A stretch of DNA of 64,000 bases from Bifidobacterium sp. ESL0800 (GTDB taxonomy: Bacteria; Actinomycetota; Actinomycetes; Actinomycetales; Bifidobacteriaceae). Below, one piece after another: positions 27,062-36,700 of the stretch (within the stretch, counting starts at the first letter, position 1; every line of letters starts with the position of its first letter). The notes under the pieces were generated by a model. It saw only the letters and a program-made list of their open reading frames with translations. It had not been told where the DNA came from and did no database searches. The stretch lies in assembly GCF_029395355.1 (NCBI RefSeq), contig NZ_CP113913.1, forward strand, positions 1,798,001 to 1,862,000, given 5' to 3'. The translations under genes were made by a program, and so were the position numbers.

Positions 27062-27147
27062 CTAAAGTGCGAAAACTAGCAAAATCAACATTTAGCATAT
27101 TGAAAACAACTTGCTAAAGTACGAAAATGGTCAAAATCGCACTTTAG
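27062..27147. repeat. Intergenic inverted repeat with A-rich loop
   Basis: CTAAAGTGCGA (27062-27072) is the perfect inverse of TCGCACTTTAG (27137-27147). A second near-copy of the left arm with GAAAATGGTCAAAAT lies at 27114, so two hairpins share one right arm. The rest of 27018-27366 is AT-rich and I see no gene in it. Confidence 0.6.
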
Positions 27148-27366
27148 AGATGCTATATAAGACATCAAAACGATGATTTTCGGCAAAACGATATGTATGA
27201 AATATAAAAGATCCGCAACGCAGCCACGCAGATTCTCTATATTCTTATTCAGCAACAGATACGCACAAAAGTCACCAAATCCAAACCCAAAACGGCGGAA
27301 ACCCGCCAATCCGCTTCTGCTATTTGGCGACCTTTGTGCTCATTGGCCCACTGACCCCGACACGTT

Positions 27367-28542
27367 TCACACCACCAGCTGATCGACGTCATCCAACGTC
27401 AGCAACCGGCCGAAACGGGTGTCGAAGGCTTGGTCGCCACCGTAGACGACAATGCGACGATCAGTCGTCAGCCCCATGGTTTCGCCGAGCTCATCGACCC
27501 GCGCGAACGCATGCAGATCGTAAGTGGCAGAGGCTTTGACCTCAACCAAATACTGGACTTCGCCGCCTTTTTCGATAACCAGGTCGACTTCCTTCTGATT
27601 GGTGTCACGCCAAAAATAAAAAGTCGGCTTTCGCCCGCGCACGTAGTATTCCTTCATGACTTCATTACTGACTGCATTCTCGAAAATCGGTCCACGATAT
27701 TTGCTGAGCAGAAGCCTATCCGGCGAAATAATCCCCAGAAGATAAGCCACCAACCCTGTGTCATAAAAGTACAATTTAGGTGTCTTGACAAGCCGTTTGC
27801 CGTAATTTTTATAGTATGGATACATACGATACACGATGAAACTGGCCTCCAACACCGAAAGCCAGTCCTGCACCGTTTTCACATCGATTCCGCAGGCTTT
27901 CGCCAGCGACGCATAATTGATAAGCTCCCCAACCCGAATCGCGCATTGCACTAGAAAGTTTCGGAAGGCCGACAGTTTGCGAACACCGAGTTCTTCTCGA
28001 ACGTCACGTTCAAGATAGGTGTCAATGTAGCTACGGAAATATTTCTCTGGATTCACCTCATTGGCAGTGTCATAAAGCCGAGGATATCCACCACGCCACA
28101 TCCACTCATCCATCGTGCCAAGATCTTTGCCTGCCGCTTTGAGCTCACCGCGCGAGAACGGCATAAGGTGCAGCACCGCGACCCGACCGGCAAGAGACTG
28201 CGTAATGGATTTCATCAACAGAAAGCTTTGTGATCCGGAAAGGATGAATTGCCCCGGCTCCTGATGGCGCTCGTCCACAATTCCTTGAAGATACGAGAAC
28301 AGGTCAGGCATACGCTGAGCCTCATCGAAGATGACATGTATACCATAACGAGCGAAAAATGTATCAGCGTCGGTCTGCAACAGTTCACGCATCCGAGGAT
28401 TCTCCAACGAAACATATGCGTAATCGCTGAATACCTCGCGCAATAAAGTCGTTTTGCCGGTCTGCCTAGCACCAGTCAGTGAAACGATTGGAAACTGCCG
28501 AAACAGGTCATGCATTTCAGCAGTGATTTCCCTTGGTATCAT
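27367..28542 (-). CDS. AAA-family ATP-binding protein with DUF4143 domain
   Basis: A 391-residue protein. The N-terminal half is a P-loop ATPase (Walker A SLTGARQTGKTTLL, Walker B VIFDEAQRM, sensor-like FILSGSQSFLLM). The C-terminal half is DUF4143 (FENAVSNEVMKEYYVRGRKPTFYFWRD, then KEVDLVIEKGGEVQYLVEVKASAT), which has a nuclease-like D-x-E-V-K pattern. Proteins of this build are common in bacteria and archaea and have no settled role; some are linked to mobile or defence loci. Composition is more AT-rich than the neighbours, which suggests transfer. A 23-bp repeat array lies just upstream. It is probably complete. Confidence 0.82.
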   Translation of the reverse strand: MIPREITAEMHDLFRQFPIVSLTGARQTGKTTLLREVFSDYAYVSLENPRMRELLQTDADTFFARYGIHVIFDEAQRMPDLFSYLQGIVDERHQEPGQFILSGSQSFLLMKSITQSLAGRVAVLHLMPFSRGELKAAGKDLGTMDEWMWRGGYPRLYDTANEVNPEKYFRSYIDTYLERDVREELGVRKLSAFRNFLVQCAIRVGELINYASLAKACGIDVKTVQDWLSVLEASFIVYRMYPYYKNYGKRLVKTPKLYFYDTGLVAYLLGIISPDRLLLSKYRGPIFENAVSNEVMKEYYVRGRKPTFYFWRDTNQKEVDLVIEKGGEVQYLVEVKASATYDLHAFARVDELGETMGLTTDRRIVVYGGDQAFDTRFGRLLTLDDVDQLVV

Positions 28543-28592
28543 TGGCCTCTCCTATCATTCCCTAACTTTGGGTAATAACGATACCATCCCCA

Positions 28593-28753
28593 TTATTCCC
28601 TGATTAACATACACTCTACTCCCTGATTAACATAAAGTCTATTCCCGGATTAACATAAAATCTATTCCACAATAAACATAAGCTCTATTCCATGATTAAC
28701 ATAGGGTCTACTACCTAATTAACATAGGATCTACTCCGCAATCAACATAAAAA
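28593..28753. repeat. Seven phased 23-bp tandem repeats (iteron-like)
   Basis: A GATTAACAT-type core occurs at 28602, 28625, 28648, 28671, 28694, 28717 and 28740, every 23 bases without a slip; the cores are GATTAACAT, AATAAACAT, AATTAACAT or AATCAACAT. Each unit also carries TATTCC or CTACTCC-like bases before the core. No spacers exist, so this is not a CRISPR array. It lies upstream of the DUF4143 ATPase gene and ends at the trxB terminator. Confidence 0.85.
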
Positions 28754-28784
28754 GACCTCCGCTGGGATGAACCGGGGAGGTCTT
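28748..28784 (-). terminator. Rho-independent terminator of the reductase operon
   Basis: Read on the minus strand, AAGACCTCC and GGAGGTCTT (28752-28760 with 28776-28784) form a stem followed by TTTTTA. It lies downstream of the reductase gene that ends at 28867. Confidence 0.8.
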
Positions 28785-28866
28785 GAAAATGAGTTTGTGG
28801 CTTGCGCCTCACGCCGCGAAACCGTAAATATCTGATTTTGCCTTCGTACGCTTCGCGCTTTGCGCT

Positions 28867-30702
28867 TCACGCCTCGTTGATGAGATCGAGCATCTGGGGG
28901 ACCGACTTCTTGCCGAACTCGACTTTTTGGGTGGTCGTGCCATCAGCGGCGGTCTTGTTGACGACGATGCAGGGCACGCTCATCGCCCCGTACTGCTTCT
29001 GCAGCTCGGGGAAGTGCGAGATGTCGTAAGCCTCGGCGCGCACTTTCGGATTGTCGGCGGCGATGCGCTGCGAGGAGAGCACTGTGGTCGGGCACATCGT
29101 GCAGGTCAGCGAGACGAGGACCATCACGTCGGTGGTGTCACCGTCCGCGCCCAATGCCTCGATGCGCCGCTGGGTGCCATCATCCACCTTCTGGCCCGGG
29201 CCGGCCGCGTTGTACAGCGCCAGCACGAACGAATTGAACTCGTGGCCGCTGGGGACGCCATGGAACGCCAGACCCGTAGGCTCCACGCCGCCGTCGGCTC
29301 CCACCTTGCACAGACGCACGCAGGGACGGGCCATCGGCATCATGGCAGCGGCATCGAACTTCGCGCGGCCTTCCGCGTCCTCTTCATCCTCGGTGTCAGC
29401 AGAATCCGGCGCGACAACGGCGGAAAGCTTGCCGCCGCTCAAGCCGACCAGCTCGTCGATGAAGCCCTTGAGCTCCTGCGAAAGCCTGGTCTTGTCGAGC
29501 GAAAGCTGAAGCACCAGCGGCTGGCTCATGCGGCCGAAGACCACATCGAGCTGCTTGCGGATGGCATCGTCGAAGAATCCGGAGGTCTTGGCGCGGCCGC
29601 CTTGAGCAGCAGCGCCGGCATCGGACGAGGCCGCAGACGAGGACGAGGAAACCGGAGCCGGGGAAGTGCCGGAATTGGCGGCTTTCCGAGCCTCTTCGGC
29701 CTCGCGCTTCTCATAATTCGAGCTGGTCGGGCGAGGCGGCACCAGGCCGGTCTTCTCGCTCAGGTCCTTGGCATAACGCTCAAGTTCCACGCCGGCAACG
29801 GCACCGTCGGAAACGGCGGTGACCACCTGACGCAGGTTCTTTTCGCGCAGGTCGCCGGCCGCGTACACTCCGGCCGCAGTGGTCTCAAGATAGCCGTGCG
29901 TAATCACGTAGCCGTATTCGTCGAGGTCGACGACGCCTTTCAGAATCTCGGTCTGCGGCACGTAACCGGCAAAGACGAACACACCGAAATTCTTGCTCTT
30001 GGTCGGCTTCCATTCATTGTCTTCGCCGGTTTTGCGGTCGTGGAACACGGCGCTTACCAGGCCGCCTTCGCCTGCCGAAACGGACTTCAGCTCGGTGTTG
30101 TAATGAATCTCGATATTGGGGTCGTTTTTGGCTTCGTTGGAGACGGAAGCATCGCAAGTGAAATCGTCACCACGCGCCAAAATCGTGACCTTGCTGGCAT
30201 ATTTGGTGAGGAACACGGATTCCTCGGCCGCCGAGAAACCGCCGCCGACGACGATGACCTCCTGGCCATTGAAGAACTCGCCATCGCAGGTGGCACAGTA
30301 GGAAACACCGCGGCCGGCATACTCGGCTTCGCCCTCGAACCCGATTTTACGAGGATTGGCACCCGTTGCGACCAAAATACCGAACGTTTTGAGGTCGCCG
30401 CGATTGGTGTGTACGGTTTTGATATCGCCTGCAACGTCAAGACCCGTCGCATCGGCCACCATGAACTCCGCACCAAAGTCCTCGGCCTGCTGGCGCATGG
30501 TTTCGGTCAACGCACGACCATCCGTGCGCGCAATGCCGGGGTAGTTCACCACTTCATTCGTGATGTTGATCTGGCCGCCGAAATCCTCCTTCTCGAGGAT
30601 CATTACACGATATCGAGCACGAGCCAGATACAGGCCTGCGGTAAGCCCAGCCGGCCCGCCACCAATCACCACTACGTCGTACAAATCGTCTTGCTGCTTC
30701 AT
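28867..30702 (-). CDS. AhpF-like reductase with swapped domain order (copy 1)
   Basis: Residues 8-325 are a flavin-linked thioredoxin-reductase unit: FAD motif VVIGGGPAGLTAGLYLARAR, redox centre SYCATCDGEFF, NADPH-binding VVVGGGFSAAEESVF, and GVYAAGDLREK. After a Ser/Ala-rich linker comes a unit (about residues 390-611) that matches the tandem thioredoxin-fold N-terminal domain of AhpF, including GHEFNSFVLALYNAAGPGQ and the redox motif LTCTMCPTTV followed by MSVPCIVVN. In classical AhpF the order is the reverse. It should pass electrons from NAD(P)H to AhpC, whose gene is nearby. AAGGA precedes the ATG. The next gene upstream is a close paralogue. Conserved cysteines are all present. Confidence 0.85.
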   Translation of the reverse strand: MKQQDDLYDVVVIGGGPAGLTAGLYLARARYRVMILEKEDFGGQINITNEVVNYPGIARTDGRALTETMRQQAEDFGAEFMVADATGLDVAGDIKTVHTNRGDLKTFGILVATGANPRKIGFEGEAEYAGRGVSYCATCDGEFFNGQEVIVVGGGFSAAEESVFLTKYASKVTILARGDDFTCDASVSNEAKNDPNIEIHYNTELKSVSAGEGGLVSAVFHDRKTGEDNEWKPTKSKNFGVFVFAGYVPQTEILKGVVDLDEYGYVITHGYLETTAAGVYAAGDLREKNLRQVVTAVSDGAVAGVELERYAKDLSEKTGLVPPRPTSSNYEKREAEEARKAANSGTSPAPVSSSSSAASSDAGAAAQGGRAKTSGFFDDAIRKQLDVVFGRMSQPLVLQLSLDKTRLSQELKGFIDELVGLSGGKLSAVVAPDSADTEDEEDAEGRAKFDAAAMMPMARPCVRLCKVGADGGVEPTGLAFHGVPSGHEFNSFVLALYNAAGPGQKVDDGTQRRIEALGADGDTTDVMVLVSLTCTMCPTTVLSSQRIAADNPKVRAEAYDISHFPELQKQYGAMSVPCIVVNKTAADGTTTQKVEFGKKSVPQMLDLINEA

Positions 30703-30876
30703 GTTGTCCTTTATATCGTATTCACTATTCGCAGGTCACCGGCCTTCTACGATACACCGCTTCGCCGCAGGCAGGCACCAACGTTGGGAGGCATTCACCA
30801 CCAAACAACTTGCATAACGCCATAGACGTCATACAAAATCTTTAATTATCATTGTACAGGCCTTGACTTCCAAGGC

Positions 30877-32664
30877 TCACATTTCCTCAATCAAATCCAG
30901 GATTCCCGGAACCCCTTTCTTTCCGAACTCGATCTTTTGAGAGGTCGTGCCGTCAGGCTCGGTCTTGTTGACGACAATGCAGGGCACGCTCATCGCACCG
31001 TAATACTGTTGCAGGTCGCGGCAATGCGAGACCTCGTAGGCCTCGGCATGAACCCTGGGATTGCTGGAAGCGATGCGCTGCGTGGCCAGCACCGTCGGAG
31101 GGCAGACCGTGCACGTCAACGAGACCAGCACCATGATATCGACGCTGCCGCCGTCCGCGCACAACCGGTCGATACGCTTCTGCACATCGTCGTCGAGCAC
31201 TTGCCCCGGACCGGCAACGTTGTAAAGGGACAGCACGAACGAGCTGAACTCGCGGCCGCTCGGCATGCCGTGGAACGCGATGCCCGTGGGCACCGGCTCG
31301 CCGCCATCGCCTACCGTGCAGACGCGCACGCAAGGCCGCACCATCGGCAGGTTCTCCTTGATGTCATACGCGACGTTGCCCTTTTCGTCCACCTCAACGC
31401 CGTCATCCGCAGGCGTGGAGGAGCGCACGGTCAACTTGCCGCCGCTCAGCTCCGCGAGCTCGGTGACGAATCCCAGGACCTGCGGGGAAAGCGGGGTCTC
31501 GTCCAGCGCGACCTTGAGCATCAGCGGCTTGGCCATCACACTGAAGACGACCTTGAGCTGCTGGCGGATCGTGCTGTCGAAGAAACCGGCGGTCTGCACG
31601 TCTTTGGTGACGTCGGAATCCTTGCGCTGCGGCTTGAACTCAGTGTTGGACTCGTAGGCCTGCTCGTGCCGTTCGTACTTGGAATTGGTCGGGCGAGGCG
31701 GCACCACGCCAAGCTTCTCGCTGACGTCCTTGGCGTACCGTTCGAGCTCCACGGCCGCGATGCCGCCGTCGGAAACGGCGGTGATCAGCTGGCGCAACGT
31801 CTTGCGGCGCAGGTCGCCGGCGGCGTAGACACCGGCAGCGGAAGTCTCAAGATATTGGTCGGTAATGACGTACCCTTCTTCATCAAGGTCGACCAACCCC
31901 TCAAGCAAGCCGGTCTGCGGCACGTAGCCAGCGAAGACGAACACGCCGAAATGCGGATTGCCCTCAGGCTTCCATTCGACGTCCTTGCCGGCCTTCCGAT
32001 CAGTGAAGACCGCCGAAACGAGCCCGCCTCTGTCGGCGGAAACGCTTTTCATCGTCGTGTTGTAACGAACCTCGATCTTCGGGTTGCTCTTGGCCTCGTC
32101 CGAAATGGATGCATCGCAGGTGAAGTCGTCGCCGCGCACCAGAACAGTGACCTTCGTGGCGTATTTGGTAAGGAAAACGGACTCCTCGGCCGCAGTAAAG
32201 CCGCCGCCCACGACGATGACCTCCTGCCCGTTGAAGAACTCGCCGTCGCAGGTGGAGCAGTAGGAAATGCCATGGCCGGCAAATTCGGTCTCGCCTTTGA
32301 AGCCGACCTTGCGCGGTACGGCACCCGTTGCCAAAAGAATGCCAAAAGTTTTCAGATCTCCATGATCGGTGTGCACGATCTTGATATCGCCGTCGATATC
32401 TATTCCGGTGGCGTTCGCAGACATGAATTCCGCGCCGAAATCGGCAGCCTGCTGGTGCATGGTCTCAGCCAGTGCACGACCGTCGGTGGAAGCAATTCCG
32501 GGGTAGTTCACCACTTCGCTGAGAATGGTAATCTGGCCGCCGAAGTCCTCCTTCTCGAGGACAAGCACACGGTATCGCGCACGGGCCAGGTAGAGCCCTG
32601 CGGTAAGTCCTGCCGGGCCGCCGCCAATCACCACGACATCAAACAAATCATCTTGCTGCTTCAT
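30877..32664 (-). CDS. AhpF-like reductase with swapped domain order (copy 2)
   Basis: A paralogue of the gene at 28867 with the same layout: N-terminal FAD/NAD(P)H reductase (VVIGGGPAGLTAGLYLARAR, SYCSTCDGEFF, VVVGGGFTAAEESVF) and a C-terminal AhpF-NTD-like unit (GREFSSFVLSLYNVAGPGQ, LTCTVCPPTV, MSVPCIVVN). The linker between them is shorter and Lys/Glu-rich. The frame is open to a TTG at 32679, but the ATG at 32664 matches the paralogue's start (MKQQDD). It lies between ahpC and copy 1 on one strand, spaced 126 bases from ahpC and 174 from copy 1, and might be cotranscribed with either. Both copies look intact, so each may serve a different partner or condition. Confidence 0.85.
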   Translation of the reverse strand: MKQQDDLFDVVVIGGGPAGLTAGLYLARARYRVLVLEKEDFGGQITILSEVVNYPGIASTDGRALAETMHQQAADFGAEFMSANATGIDIDGDIKIVHTDHGDLKTFGILLATGAVPRKVGFKGETEFAGHGISYCSTCDGEFFNGQEVIVVGGGFTAAEESVFLTKYATKVTVLVRGDDFTCDASISDEAKSNPKIEVRYNTTMKSVSADRGGLVSAVFTDRKAGKDVEWKPEGNPHFGVFVFAGYVPQTGLLEGLVDLDEEGYVITDQYLETSAAGVYAAGDLRRKTLRQLITAVSDGGIAAVELERYAKDVSEKLGVVPPRPTNSKYERHEQAYESNTEFKPQRKDSDVTKDVQTAGFFDSTIRQQLKVVFSVMAKPLMLKVALDETPLSPQVLGFVTELAELSGGKLTVRSSTPADDGVEVDEKGNVAYDIKENLPMVRPCVRVCTVGDGGEPVPTGIAFHGMPSGREFSSFVLSLYNVAGPGQVLDDDVQKRIDRLCADGGSVDIMVLVSLTCTVCPPTVLATQRIASSNPRVHAEAYEVSHCRDLQQYYGAMSVPCIVVNKTEPDGTTSQKIEFGKKGVPGILDLIEEM

Positions 32665-32790
32665 GATCCTCTTTATCAATCACTGCTTCGACTCCGCCAA
32701 AATCGCCAACAGCCGTGAGCCCCAGCCTGATCCTTTCGGATTCCGGCACGCAGGTTCACGGCTTGACTCTTTGACGATGAATGCTTCGCT

Positions 32791-33354
32791 TTAGAGCTGG
32801 CCGACGAGGTCGAGGCTCGGGGCGATGGTCTCGTCACCCGGCTCCCACTTCGCGGGGCAGACCTGATCGCCGTGCTCGTAGACGAACTGCGAGGCCTCGA
32901 CGCGACGCAGAATCTCCTCGGCGTTGCGGCCGACGTTGGAGGAGATGACCTCGTAGGCCACGACCTTGCCCTCGGGGCTCAGGATGAAGTCACCGCGCTC
33001 GGCCTGGCCGTTGACCTCGTCATAGCTGTCGAGATCGCGCGAAAGCGTGTTGGTGGGGTCGGCGACCATCGGGAACTGGATCTTGGCGATCTTGTCGTTG
33101 GCCTCGTGCCAGGCCTTGTGCACGAACTCGGTGTCGTGGGAGACACCGTAGATCTCGCAGCCGGCCTTCTTGAACTCGTCGTAGTGATCGGCGAGATCCT
33201 CGAGCTCGGTGGGGCAGACGAAGCTGAAGTCGTTGGGGTAGAAGAAGATCAGGGACCAGTGGCCGAGCACGTCAGCCTTGGTGAGCTTGCTGAACTTGTT
33301 GTCCTGATAGATGTTGGCCGTGAAATCGGTCAACTCGTGCTGAAGCATGGTCAT
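32791..33354 (-). CDS. ahpC: Alkyl hydroperoxide reductase subunit C (peroxiredoxin)
   Basis: A 187-residue typical two-Cys peroxiredoxin, the same length as Escherichia coli AhpC. FYPNDFSFVCPTELED carries the peroxidatic Cys47, and DQVCPAKWEPGD near the C-terminus carries the resolving Cys. It reduces peroxides and is recharged by an AhpF-type reductase, which fits the two downstream genes. The frame is open upstream to 33459, but GGGG lies eight bases before ATG 33354 and the extra 35 residues do not match the family. Because the host lacks haem pathways in most bifidobacteria, this would be a main peroxide defence; that is inference. Confidence 0.95.
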   Translation of the reverse strand: MTMLQHELTDFTANIYQDNKFSKLTKADVLGHWSLIFFYPNDFSFVCPTELEDLADHYDEFKKAGCEIYGVSHDTEFVHKAWHEANDKIAKIQFPMVADPTNTLSRDLDSYDEVNGQAERGDFILSPEGKVVAYEVISSNVGRNAEEILRRVEASQFVYEHGDQVCPAKWEPGDETIAPSLDLVGQL

Positions 33355-33756
33355 AGTTTGTACCCCTTTACCTCGAAATGCTATATGTCTACGCGACTTC
33401 GGCCTGTATAAGTTCCCGTTCCACGCTCTTTGCGAACGCCCGTAACCAATACCCAGCACCTTGCAAGAGCGCTTGTGGAACCGCCTATCGCTGCGACCAT
33501 ATTATCGTAACGCCGAAAACAGCAAGATCGGCAGTTCGCATGCGCCTGAAGGCACTTCTTTTCGTGAACCGATATAGACACTGGTTTATCCGTCAGTTTG
33601 TGCCGAATAAAGCGTTAATAACTAGTCGAATTACCCTCACTTGTCATAATAAAATTGCCGATTATGAACAATCATTTTGTGCGATTTTATATTAGATTGA
33701 GGCACGCCGGGAATCACTGCTCTCCCGACGCATCTCCTATGGTCTTATGAAACCGT
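33355..33756. other. Intergenic region upstream of ahpC
   Basis: About 400 bases with no supported gene. CGCCGGGA and TCCCGACG (33705-33730) form an imperfect hairpin that may end the surface protein transcript on the minus strand. The ahpC promoter should be here, but I cannot point to a clear -35/-10 pair. Confidence 0.4.
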
Positions 33757-36700
33757 TCAGAGCCGATCGGTCCGATTACGCTTACGCTTGCCCATCGAGA
33801 TGAACGAGCCCATCGCAGCCGAAGCGAGCGCGACCACGGCGAGCGCGGAAACCGCCGCGCCCGTTTTGGCGAGCTTCCCGGGCTTTGAACCGTTGGCGGC
33901 CTGCGCTCCGGGAGCCTTCTGCTGGTTGCCGGCAGGTGTTGACGTCACCTTGGTCCACAGCGCGTCCAGCGTGATGTCGCCGGTGACCGGGGTGCTGAAG
34001 TCATAGAGCGTCTTGCCGTCACCGCCGTGCAGCGTCCAGCCGGCGAACTTGTAGCCCTCCCTGGTCGGGTCGGCGGGCTTGCTGGCCTCACCGTGACCGT
34101 CACCGACCCAGCTCAAATCCTGACCCGGCACCGATGTGCCGCCGTTCGAGTTGAATCCGACGTGCGCCTTGTGCTGCACCGGCAGCGGGGTCATCGGCGT
34201 GCCCGTGGTCTTGCCGCGGTGGATGCCCAGATTCTCGGTCTTGCTCCACTTGCCATCGCTGTGCTGGTCCTGCGTGGTGGCGGGCATGTCGAACGGAGCG
34301 CTGGTCCAGTTGCCATGCGAGTCGAACGAACCGCTCGCAGGGTCGAAATCGGGGCCGCTGACGGTGTTTTGGAAACCACCGGCCTGCGGGATACCGGAGT
34401 CGCCGGCCTCAATCCGCACGCGGTAACCGGTTCCGGCAGGCAGATTGCCGATCGTCCAATTGCCGTTTTCGTCGACGGTGGTGTGCGCGACCACGTGGCC
34501 GTTGCTGTCGAGGACCTCCACGCGCGTGCCCTTCTTCATGCGCGGCTCGTTGTGGCCGATGGCGCCATCCTTTTGCGTATCGAACCAGACGGTGCCCTTG
34601 AGCGTGCGCTGCGAGACGGTAAGTACCGGGGTGAGCACGGAAGGCACGGCCTGATCGCCGTAGTTCCACGTGGAGATGTAGTCGTACTTACGGCTTCCCG
34701 ACCACGTGCCGACCTCGTAATGCTCGTTGGCGGGATGATGGTCACGCGTATAGTAGGCGATTTTCGTGCCGTTCGGCATGGTGTCGGTCAGTCCCGGGCC
34801 ACCGTTGTCCGCGGTCTCATAGTGGAGCGCGGAGGAAGGCAGGATGGTGATGGTCGCGTGTGCACGGTGCCAGACGCCCGGCTCCGTGATGCCGTTCGCC
34901 GTCACGTCGTTGCCGTCCGTGTCATCGTCGGTATTGCGCAGGAAGTGAACCTCGCCGCCGATCTGATAGAACGCGCCGCGGTCGAACCGGGCGGTGCCGA
35001 CAGAGAGCTTGTCAAGGAACCTGCAACCGCGGAACATGTCGCCCATGTTATCGACCGCCGGCGTGCTCCAGTGGCTCAGATCGAGCTCCTTCAAAACGCC
35101 ATCGCCGATGAACATCGAGTACATCTCCGTGACGGCCGAGGTCTCCCAGTCGTCGAGACCTGTAAGCGTTTCAAGCTTCGGGCAGTCGGCGAACATACCA
35201 CTCATATCGCCATACCTGTCCACCGAAGGGTTGGAGGAAGGCGGCAGGCTGTTGATCTTGAGGTGCCAGCCGGAAAGGTCCAGTGACGTGAGCTCATGGT
35301 CGCCATCGAACATGGCGTAGGTCTTGATGACCGCCGGCGTGTGCCACTTCTCGATGCCCGTGATGCTCGGAAGCTTGGGGCAGTTGCGGAACGTCCAGCT
35401 GAAGTTGGTGACCTTCTCCGTATTCCAACCGGACACATCGATGGCGGTGAGGTTGGTGTCGCTGTCGAACACGGCGCCCATGGTGGTCACGTTGGCCGTG
35501 TTCCAGTGCTTAACGCTGCTCAGATCGGTCAGCGTGCCGTCGTTTTCGAACATGCCGTCCAAGTTCCAGACGGTATGGGTGTCCCACTGCGACATGTCAG
35601 GGTTTTCAAGCTTCGAGCAATACTTGAACATGGTGTCCATCCGCTGGTCCATGCTCATATCCCAATCGCGCAGACCGCCGACGCCGGTGATTTTCGTGCA
35701 GCCTCTGAACATGCCGGCCGTGTTGAAGCCCATAGGCCAACCGGTCAGGTTGATGTTGGCCAGCTGAGTGTCACCCAAGTTGGTGGCGGCATCGTTGACC
35801 ATGTTGAACATATAGCTCATGTTGTCGGCGCCGACGGTCAGATGCGAGGCCCACTTCGAAAGATCCATCGAGGTGAGCGAGGCGTCCTCCGAGAACATGT
35901 AGCTGGTGTCGCTGAGCTGGTCCGCGCTACCCGCGGGGGCATCCCTGAACCAGTCGCCGATGCCGTCGATGTTGGTAAGCTTGGTGTCGCCATCGAACAT
36001 GTGCTGCATCTTCCGCGCCCAGTACGGGCGCCAACTGGTGGTATCCACCGTCTGAAGCTTGGGATCGTTGGCGAACATGGAACGCATATAGCCGGGGGAC
36101 TCCACGTCGAGGTTCCTCACATCCGCGCTGACGAGATTGGGCATGTTGGCGAACATGTAGTCGAGGGTCGAGGCATTAAGCGTATAGACCTTATAGCCAT
36201 TGGCATTGACGTCGACGACCACTTTCGTGATCTCGTCACTCTGGCCATACCAGGGCCAGAAGTCGTCGTGAGCGATCTGGTGGCCCTCGGAGTGATCGCC
36301 GTCATCGTTCGTGGCGATCTTTCCCCACTGGCCCGCCATGCCGTTATTGCCGATGTGCAGAACGCAGTCGGAACCCTCGGGAGTAATCTTCCAATACGTT
36401 CCTTTAAGATCGTCGTTATGGTTGGGGTGAGCGTCGCCGGCGGGACCTACGGGATTGTAGAACGTCGTTGGTCCGGCCTCCGTGCAAGTAGCTCTCGTCA
36501 AAGATCGTTTACTCGAGTTTGCCGCACCATCGTTTTTAGTCGTCGCCGCTGTCTGCGTGCTATGGCTGGCGTTACCCGTATTACCCGCGTCACCAACGTT
36601 GGCAGTGTTGCCGGTTCCGGCAGACGAACCGACTGTAGCGGCGTGCCCGGCACTGCTTGCTGCAGCAGACGGGCTTGCCGCATCAGACGAGCTTGCCGTA

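Noticed and set aside
28593..28753. CRISPR array
   Set aside because: The repeats are contiguous 23-bp units with no unique spacers and no cas genes are nearby.
28867..32664. Plain thioredoxin reductases
   Set aside because: Both proteins are about twice the usual length, and the C-terminal half matches the AhpF N-terminal domain with its own CxxC motif.
28927..32718. Long plus-strand open frames (632 and 593 residues) opposite the two AhpF-like genes
   Set aside because: They are antisense shadows; the similarity between them only reflects that the two sense genes are paralogues.
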